Below, one piece after another: positions 23,694-28,850 of a DNA stretch of 28,850 bases. The notes under the pieces are model-generated. The model was not told the origin of the DNA, did no database searches, and was given only the letters and a program-made list of their open reading frames with translations. Source of the stretch: Bacteroides_E sp964522975. Its GTDB lineage: Bacteria; Bacteroidota; Bacteroidia; Bacteroidales; Bacteroidaceae. Every line of letters begins with the position of its first letter. The first letter of the stretch is position 1. The position numbers were made by a program, and so were the translations under genes. The stretch lies in contig CAZFXK010000021.1 of assembly GCA_964522975.1 (NCBI GenBank), positions 1 to 28,850 on the forward strand, read 5' to 3'.

Positions 23694-25058
23694 ATGAAGA
23701 GTTCTATTGGATATAAACTTTTAGTCCTTTCTCTTTTCTTTTTGAATGGATTATTCTTACAAGCACAAAACAATGTGATAGATGAAGTGGTGTGGGTTGT
23801 AGGTGATGAAGCAATATTAAAGTCTGAAGTTGAAGAGGCTCGACTTCATGCTCTGAGTCAAAGACAAAAGTTTGATAGAGATCCCTATTGTGTTATACCT
23901 GAAGAGTTGGCTGTTCAAAAACTATTTTTGAATCAAGCAGCAATTGACAGTATAGAGGTATCAGAGTCGGAAGTGATTCAACAGGTGGACTATATGACCA
24001 ATTTGTATATTCAAGAAATTGGTTCGCGGGAGAAGATGGAGGAATACTTCAACAAAACCTCAACTGAGATACGTGAAACGATGCGTGAGAATGCACGGGA
24101 TGGTTTGACGGTTCAAAAAATGCAACAGAAGCTAGTTGGGGAAGTAAAGGTGACTCCGGCAGAGGTTCGGCGTTATTTTAATGATTTACCCTCAGATAGT
24201 ATTCCTTATATACCCACTCAAGTTGAAATACAAATAATAACTCATCAGCCGAAGGTGTCTGTAGCAGAAGAAGAGCGAATAAAAAAACAATTGCGTGATT
24301 ATACTGACCGGATCAATAGTGGAGACATTACTTTTTCCACTTTAGCCCGATTATACTCTGACGATAAGTTGAGTGCCATGAAAGGTGGAGAATTGGGCTT
24401 TATGGGGCGAGGAGAATTAGTTGCTGAATATGCTAATGTTGCTTTTAACTTGCAAGATCCGAATAAAGTTTCTAAAATAGTTGAATCTGAATTTGGTTTT
24501 CATATTATACAATTAATAGAAAAACGAGGAGATAGAATTAATACACGCCATATCCTTTTGAAACCACAAGTAGATCAAGAAGAGATAGAGGGTGGTATTG
24601 CTCGTTTGGATTCTATAGCTGATGATATTCGCAGAGAGAAATTTTCATTTGATGATGCTGCCTCCATTTTATCTCACGACAAAGATACTCGAAATAATTA
24701 TGGTTTATTGCCTAACCCTTATACTGGAACTTCGCGCTTTGAGATGCAACAGCTTCCTCAGGAAATTGCTAAAGTTGTCGATAATATGAAGGTGGGTGAA
24801 ATATCAGATGCCTTTACTATGATTAAAGAAAAAGATGGTAAGGAGGTTTGTGTCATCGTAAAATTGCGATCTCGTATAGAGGGGCATAAGGCTACTATTT
24901 CTGATGATTATCAAAATCTAAAGGAGATTGTTCTTAATAAAAAAACAGCTGAAGTTATTGATAAATGGATTCTTGAAAAACAAAAAGAAACTTATGTTCG
25001 TATTAATGAAGGCTGGAAAGATTGCGAATTTAAATATCCGGGTTGGTTGGATAACTAA
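23694..25058 (+). CDS. SurA-type periplasmic chaperone/peptidyl-prolyl isomerase with two parvulin domains
   Basis: 454-residue secreted chaperone for outer-membrane proteins. I chose ATG 23694 over a GTG three codons upstream because it gives a proper signal peptide (MKSSIGYKLLVLSLFF to LQAQ). The N-terminal chaperone region starts IDEVVWVVGDEAILKSEVEEA, characteristic of SurA. The first parvulin domain spans about residues 165-280 (VEIQIITHQP, SDDKLSAMKGGELGFMGRGEL, FGFHIIQLIEKRGD). The second begins at NTRHILLKP and ends with IVKLRSRIEGHKA. It is the best conserved member of the three-gene set and the likely functional SurA equivalent. The gene is followed after 17 nt by the OstA-like gene. 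Confidence 0.9.
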   Translation: MKSSIGYKLLVLSLFFLNGLFLQAQNNVIDEVVWVVGDEAILKSEVEEARLHALSQRQKFDRDPYCVIPEELAVQKLFLNQAAIDSIEVSESEVIQQVDYMTNLYIQEIGSREKMEEYFNKTSTEIRETMRENARDGLTVQKMQQKLVGEVKVTPAEVRRYFNDLPSDSIPYIPTQVEIQIITHQPKVSVAEEERIKKQLRDYTDRINSGDITFSTLARLYSDDKLSAMKGGELGFMGRGELVAEYANVAFNLQDPNKVSKIVESEFGFHIIQLIEKRGDRINTRHILLKPQVDQEEIEGGIARLDSIADDIRREKFSFDDAASILSHDKDTRNNYGLLPNPYTGTSRFEMQQLPQEIAKVVDNMKVGEISDAFTMIKEKDGKEVCVIVKLRSRIEGHKATISDDYQNLKEIVLNKKTAEVIDKWILEKQKETYVRINEGWKDCEFKYPGWLDN

Positions 25059-25075
25059 TCGAATTTAGGCACTCA

Positions 25076-26716
25076 ATGATTAAATCGATGAAAGAAAAGA
25101 GAGGGCTATTTTATCGGAGTCTGCCTTTTCTGTTTCTCCTTTTTAGTCTAAGTTTATTTGGGCAAGAGAGAACGGGGCAAGAAAAGAAAACCCGAGTAGA
25201 TTTATTGCATGCAGATGAAGGGGTGGCTGATAAGCTGGCTCGTCCCGATGTACAAGTTCTATTGGGGAATGTTCAGTTACGTCAGGATAGTATGTATATG
25301 TATTGTGATAGCGCACTGATTTATGAAAATACTAATTCAGTAGAGGCCTTTAGTAATGTTAGGATGGAGCAGGGGGATACTCTTTTCATCTATGGGGATT
25401 ATCTCTTTTATGATGGAATGGCACAGATAGCACAATTGCGTAATAATGTAAAGCTGATTAATAGAAATACGACGCTTATAACGGATAGCTTAAATTATGA
25501 CCGAATTTATGATTTAGGCTATTATTTTGAAGGTGGAATTTTGTCAGATGAAGAAAATGTATTAACTTCTGATTGGGGAGAATATAGTCCTTCAACTAAG
25601 TTGGCCGTTTTTAATCACGAGGTGACTTTGGATAATCCCCGTTTCATGCTAACATCAGATACATTGAAGTATCATACGGAAACGCGGGTGGCAACTATTC
25701 TAGGTCCTTCGGATATATACAATGAAGCCAATCATATTTATTCTGAAAAAGGGTTCTATAATACGTTAGATGATACTGCTGAATTATTAGATCGTTCGAT
25801 ATTGACTAGTGAAGGACGAGAAATGACAGGTGACAGCTTATATTATGACCGTAGGGCCGGTTATGGTGAAGCTTTTTATAACGTTGAAATGAATGATAGT
25901 ATTAATCGAAATATGTTATTGGGTGATTACTGTTATTATGATGAACTCACAGAAAATGCTTTTGCAACAGGTCGAGCGGTAGCCGTTGATTATTCTCAAA
26001 AAGATAGTCTGTTTATTCATGGAGATACTTTAAAGATGAATAGCTATAATTTACAAACCGATTCGATGTACAGAAATGTGTTAGCTTATCACAAAGTAAG
26101 AATGTACAGAGAAGACTTGCAAGGAATCTGTGATTCTTTGACCTATAATTCCAAGGATTCATGTATTACTATGTATTATGATCCTATATTATGGAGTGAT
26201 AAACAACAAATGCTCGGAGAAGAAATTAAGGCATACATAAAAGATAATAAAATTGATTGGGCGCATATCATTAATCAAACATTGGTGGTTGAAGAGAAAG
26301 ATAGTGTTCATTATAATCAGGTTTCCGGAAAAGAAATTAAAGCTTACTTTAAAGATAATGAATTGCATGAAGTGGATGTGATTGGTAATGTCTTGGTTGT
26401 GTTCTATCCCCAAGAAGCAGACAGTATGATGCTTGGTATGAACACTTCTGAAACGAGCCGATTGAATCTGTTTTTTCAAGAGCGAAAAATAGATAAAATG
26501 ATAATGAGTCCTAAATCGAATGGAGTTCTTTATCCTATGGATCAGATTCCTGAAGATAAAATGAGATTGGAAAATTTTTATTGGTTTGATTTTATTCGTC
26601 CACGAAAGAAAGAGGATATTTTTGATTGGAGGGCTAAACCCGATGAATCAAGACTAAAGAAGCAAGATAGAGAACCTATTGATATATCTAAAAGAAGGCA
26701 AGTACAAAGGAGGTAG
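25076..26716 (+). CDS. OstA/LptA-like protein (LPS transport, periplasmic)
   Basis: 546-residue secreted protein with OstA-type repeats, probably part of the periplasmic bridge carrying lipopolysaccharide to the outer membrane. After a short basic N-terminus and signal peptide (ending near LFGQE), the body consists of repeated beta-strand units. Examples are VLLGNVQLRQDSMYMYCDSALIY, FSNVRMEQGDTLFIYGDYLFYD and RNNVKLINRNTTLITDSLNYD, recurring into the 400s. That is far longer than the ~180 residues of E. coli LptA. The C-terminus is basic and lacks repeats (KKQDREPIDISKRRQVQRR). A second ATG lies 4 codons in. The last codons also form a strong ribosome-binding site for the next gene. Confidence 0.85.
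   Translation: MIKSMKEKRGLFYRSLPFLFLLFSLSLFGQERTGQEKKTRVDLLHADEGVADKLARPDVQVLLGNVQLRQDSMYMYCDSALIYENTNSVEAFSNVRMEQGDTLFIYGDYLFYDGMAQIAQLRNNVKLINRNTTLITDSLNYDRIYDLGYYFEGGILSDEENVLTSDWGEYSPSTKLAVFNHEVTLDNPRFMLTSDTLKYHTETRVATILGPSDIYNEANHIYSEKGFYNTLDDTAELLDRSILTSEGREMTGDSLYYDRRAGYGEAFYNVEMNDSINRNMLLGDYCYYDELTENAFATGRAVAVDYSQKDSLFIHGDTLKMNSYNLQTDSMYRNVLAYHKVRMYREDLQGICDSLTYNSKDSCITMYYDPILWSDKQQMLGEEIKAYIKDNKIDWAHIINQTLVVEEKDSVHYNQVSGKEIKAYFKDNELHEVDVIGNVLVVFYPQEADSMMLGMNTSETSRLNLFFQERKIDKMIMSPKSNGVLYPMDQIPEDKMRLENFYWFDFIRPRKKEDIFDWRAKPDESRLKKQDREPIDISKRRQVQRR
26706..26714 (+). promoter_or_regulatory. Strong Shine-Dalgarno site before the 97-residue gene
   Basis: AAAGGAGGT, 7 nt before the ATG at 26722, is complementary to the anti-Shine-Dalgarno sequence. 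It overlaps the last codons of the OstA-like gene. It is the only near-perfect site I saw at a normal distance in this window; this phylum rarely uses such sites. Confidence 0.6.
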
Positions 26717-26721
26717 CGAGT

Positions 26722-27015
26722 ATGTTTAAAATGAGAAAACCCAGAAAGTATAATCAGCAGTTTATCTATTATGATGAACGTAAGGAGCGATTGAAGAAAA
26801 TGGAGGAGGATGCAAAAAGGGAATTAGGTATGTTGCCCCCAAAAGAGTTTTCTCCTGATGAGATACGTGGTAAGTTTGTGGAGGCATCCACTCATTTAAA
26901 ACGAAGAAAGAGTAAAAGACGTAAACCTATGCATATTGGGGTATTGATTATTATTATTTTGATATTGCTTTATCTTTGGTATTTTTTAAGTACTGGTAAA
27001 TTGACGTTTTTTTAA
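26722..27015 (+). CDS. Small single-TM protein between OstA-like gene and mutL
   Basis: 97 residues, family not recognised by name. The N-terminal two thirds are hydrophilic and rich in Lys, Arg and Glu (RKPRKYNQQFIYYDERKERLKK, then KELGMLPP-like text reading RELGMLPPKEFSPDEIRGKF). A cluster of basic residues (LKRRKSKRRKP) precedes one C-terminal membrane helix (HIGVLIIIILILLYLWYFL, about 71-89). By charge, the N-terminus faces the cytosol. It starts 5 nt after the OstA-like stop with a strong Shine-Dalgarno site, and mutL follows after 21 nt. An envelope role is suggested only by its position in the SurA/OstA run. Confidence 0.75.
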   Translation: MFKMRKPRKYNQQFIYYDERKERLKKMEEDAKRELGMLPPKEFSPDEIRGKFVEASTHLKRRKSKRRKPMHIGVLIIIILILLYLWYFLSTGKLTFF

Positions 27016-27021
27016 TTTAGG

Positions 27022-27033
27022 TAAGATATCTTA
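27022..27033. repeat. 12-bp perfect palindrome before mutL
   Basis: TAAGATATCTTA, a perfect palindrome ending 3 nt before the mutL start codon. It could be a protein-binding site or a chance AT-rich palindrome. Confidence 0.25.
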
Positions 27034-27036
27034 TTT

Positions 27037-28850
27037 ATGAGTGACATCATTCATTTATTACCTGACGCTGTTGCTAATCAAATTGCAGCGGGTGAGGTAA
27101 TACAGCGTCCTGCATCTGTAGTGAAAGAACTAGTTGAAAATGCTATTGATGCAGGTGCAAAAAACATACAAATCATTATAACTGATGCCGGGAAAAGTGT
27201 AATCCAGGTGATAGATGACGGTGGGGGCATGAGTGAGACTGATGCCCGTTTATCTTTTGAAAGACATGCTACTTCTAAAATAAGAGAAGCAGGAGACCTT
27301 TTTGCTTTACGTACTATGGGTTTTAGGGGTGAGGCTTTAGCTTCCATTGCAGCTGTGGCTCAAGTAGAATTAAAAACCCGTAGAGAGGGAGAGGAGTTAG
27401 GAACTCATGTTATCATTGAAGGATCCAGATTTATAAAACAAGAATTGGTTTCTTGCCCTAAAGGAAGTCATTTCATTATTAAAAATCTATTTTTTAATGT
27501 ACCGGCTCGTAGAAAATTCTTAAAAACAAATGCGACAGAACTAAATCATATACTCAATGAGTTTGAGCGTATCGTATTAGTTAATCCTGCAGTTAGTTTC
27601 ACTCTCTTTAGTAATGATACGTTATTGTTTGATTTGCCTGCTAGTTCCATTAAGCAACGAATTGTTAATGTTTTTGGCAAACGTATTAATCAACAATTGC
27701 TAAATGTTGAAGTAGAAACAAGTATGGTACTTATTCATGGCTATGTTGGCAGTCCGGAGTCGGCTCGTAAACGAGGAGCGCAGCAGTTTTTCTTTGCTAA
27801 TGACCGTTATATGCGACATTCTTATTTTTATAGTGCTGTTATGGATGCATACAAGGAGCTAATCCCTACTGATGAACGTGTTCCTTTCTTCTTATATTTG
27901 GAGGTTGATCCGGCTCAAATTGATGTGAATATTCATCCTACAAAAACAGAGATTAAATTTGAAAACGAACAGGGTATTTGGCAGATTCTCTTTGCTGCCA
28001 TAAAAGAGGCATTAGGTAAATTTAATGCTGTACCTTCTATCGATTTTAATCGAGAGGATATGCCTGATATTCCGGTTTTTGAAGATAATCAGAACGTTTC
28101 CTTCCCAAATATAAATTTAAATCAGAGTTTTAATCCCTTTCAATCATCCGGACAAGAATATTCCCGAGCTCCCATTAAATGGGATTTAGAGAATTATGGA
28201 ACATCAAAATTTGATGGAGTGAATGAAAAAATAGAAGAACCCTTCTTTGATGATAGTGATTGGGGAGAAAATGCCTCAACGAAAACCTCTTTGGAAGAAA
28301 ACTTGTTATACGGTAACGACAAGGAAGATAAGGTGAAAGATGGAGCAACCTATCTACAATATAAAGGAAGATATATTCTAACCGCCATAAAATCAGGGCT
28401 ATTGGTTATTGATCAACATAGAGCGCATGTTCGTGTGTTATTTGATCAATTTATGAAGCAGATAAAAAATCAGAAAGGCACATCTCAAGGGGTTTTGTTC
28501 CCGGAGATTGTTGAACTAACAACAACAGAGGCAACTATTCTAGAGAGCATAAGGGATGATTTAACCTACGTGGGTTTTGAACTTTCTAATTTAGGAGGGG
28601 GTAGTTATGCTATTAATAGTGTTCCCTCTGGAACTGATGGTCTCAACCCGGTTGTCTTAGTCCATAATATGGTGGATACAGCGATGGAAAAAGGAAGTGA
28701 TGTGAAAGCGGAAATTCAAAATAGGTTAGCTTTAACCTTGGCAGAATCTTCAGCTATTGTTTATGGACAAGTATTGACAACGACTGAAATTATAGCATTG
28801 GTTAATGCACTATTTGCTTGTGAATCCCCTAATTATACTCCGAATGGATT
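27037..28850 (+). CDS. mutL: DNA mismatch repair protein MutL, partial (3' end outside window)
   Basis: ATPase that links mismatch recognition by MutS to strand processing. I read 604 codons open to the right edge; the family length suggests only some 20 residues are missing. The GHKL ATPase is intact: E31 and N35 (KELVENAIDAGA), DDGGGM, RHATSKI and GFRGEAL, then NPTK-type NIHPTKTEIKF near the domain end. A linker rich in Asp/Glu/Asn (about 345-430) leads to the dimerisation domain. The nuclease motif DQHA-x2-E-x4-E reads DQHRAHVRVLFD (459-470), lacking both glutamates. The late CPHGRP motif is replaced by SPNYTPNG (597-604). It lies 21 nt after the small membrane-protein gene, at the end of an envelope-biogenesis run. 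Confidence 0.97.
   Translation, partial: MSDIIHLLPDAVANQIAAGEVIQRPASVVKELVENAIDAGAKNIQIIITDAGKSVIQVIDDGGGMSETDARLSFERHATSKIREAGDLFALRTMGFRGEALASIAAVAQVELKTRREGEELGTHVIIEGSRFIKQELVSCPKGSHFIIKNLFFNVPARRKFLKTNATELNHILNEFERIVLVNPAVSFTLFSNDTLLFDLPASSIKQRIVNVFGKRINQQLLNVEVETSMVLIHGYVGSPESARKRGAQQFFFANDRYMRHSYFYSAVMDAYKELIPTDERVPFFLYLEVDPAQIDVNIHPTKTEIKFENEQGIWQILFAAIKEALGKFNAVPSIDFNREDMPDIPVFEDNQNVSFPNINLNQSFNPFQSSGQEYSRAPIKWDLENYGTSKFDGVNEKIEEPFFDDSDWGENASTKTSLEENLLYGNDKEDKVKDGATYLQYKGRYILTAIKSGLLVIDQHRAHVRVLFDQFMKQIKNQKGTSQGVLFPEIVELTTTEATILESIRDDLTYVGFELSNLGGGSYAINSVPSGTDGLNPVVLVHNMVDTAMEKGSDVKAEIQNRLALTLAESSAIVYGQVLTTTEIIALVNALFACESPNYTPNG

Noticed and set aside
1..28850. CRISPR arrays, tRNA/rRNA genes, insertion sequences or prophage
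   Set aside because: No regularly spaced repeats, no tRNA-like cloverleaf with a TTCGA/TTCAA loop in gaps, no transposase or integrase frames were seen; a dedicated tRNA or covariance-model search was not possible.

Overview
The window looks like the chromosome of a Bacteroidales bacterium, probably Bacteroidaceae-like. Evidence: AT-rich DNA; several perfect matches to the Bacteroidetes -7 promoter element TAnnTTTG just upstream of genes; almost no Shine-Dalgarno sequences; phylum-typical families (DUF4290, the rSAM/lipoprotein pair, long OstA-like protein, tandem SurA-like genes); and a glutamate dehydrogenase and malic enzyme-PTA fusion of the Bacteroides type. The exact genus cannot be fixed from the sequence alone. 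No rRNA, tRNA, CRISPR array, insertion sequence or phage gene was seen.

Layout. (1) 1-1869, minus: yicC-gmk-nadD, with nadD cut by the left edge. (2) 1946-5145, plus: tsaB, a DUF4290 gene, murA and rimM, divergent from yicC through a very short intergenic region with back-to-back promoters. (3) 5225-8640, plus: a membrane-anchored M23 peptidase, dxr (ispC) and rseP, ending in a strong terminator. (4) 8641-9071: the only gene-free stretch over 300 bases. It holds that terminator, a candidate promoter and a roughly 250-nt leader with nested inverted repeats, followed by an ABC-F ATPase (9072-10664). (5) 10940-12501: a lipoprotein and a radical SAM/SPASM enzyme translationally coupled by an ATGA overlap. 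This is the rSAM/lipoprotein pair described by family models but, to my knowledge, without an assigned function. (6) 12560-16507, minus: gdhA, a small two-TM protein and maeB, i.e. central carbon/nitrogen metabolism. (7) 16771-21167, plus: an N-acetylmuramoyl-L-alanine amidase coupled by an ATGA overlap to a large Dna2-like nuclease-helicase. (8) 21286-27015, plus: three consecutive parvulin/SurA-type proteins (periplasmic, lipoprotein, periplasmic two-domain), an OstA/LptA-like protein and a small membrane protein, followed at once by mutL (27037 to the right edge, truncated).

Most of the window is a core housekeeping and envelope-biogenesis neighbourhood: peptidoglycan precursor synthesis (MurA) and remodelling (M23, amidase), isoprenoid synthesis (Dxr), membrane proteolysis (RseP), and outer-membrane protein and LPS assembly (SurA-like set, OstA-like). 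The least understood parts are the rSAM/lipoprotein pair, the Dna2-like fusion coupled to an amidase, the leader of the ABC-F gene, and a MutL whose C-terminal domain appears to lack the usual endonuclease metal-binding residues. MurA carries Asp at the usual catalytic Cys position, which predicts fosfomycin insensitivity.
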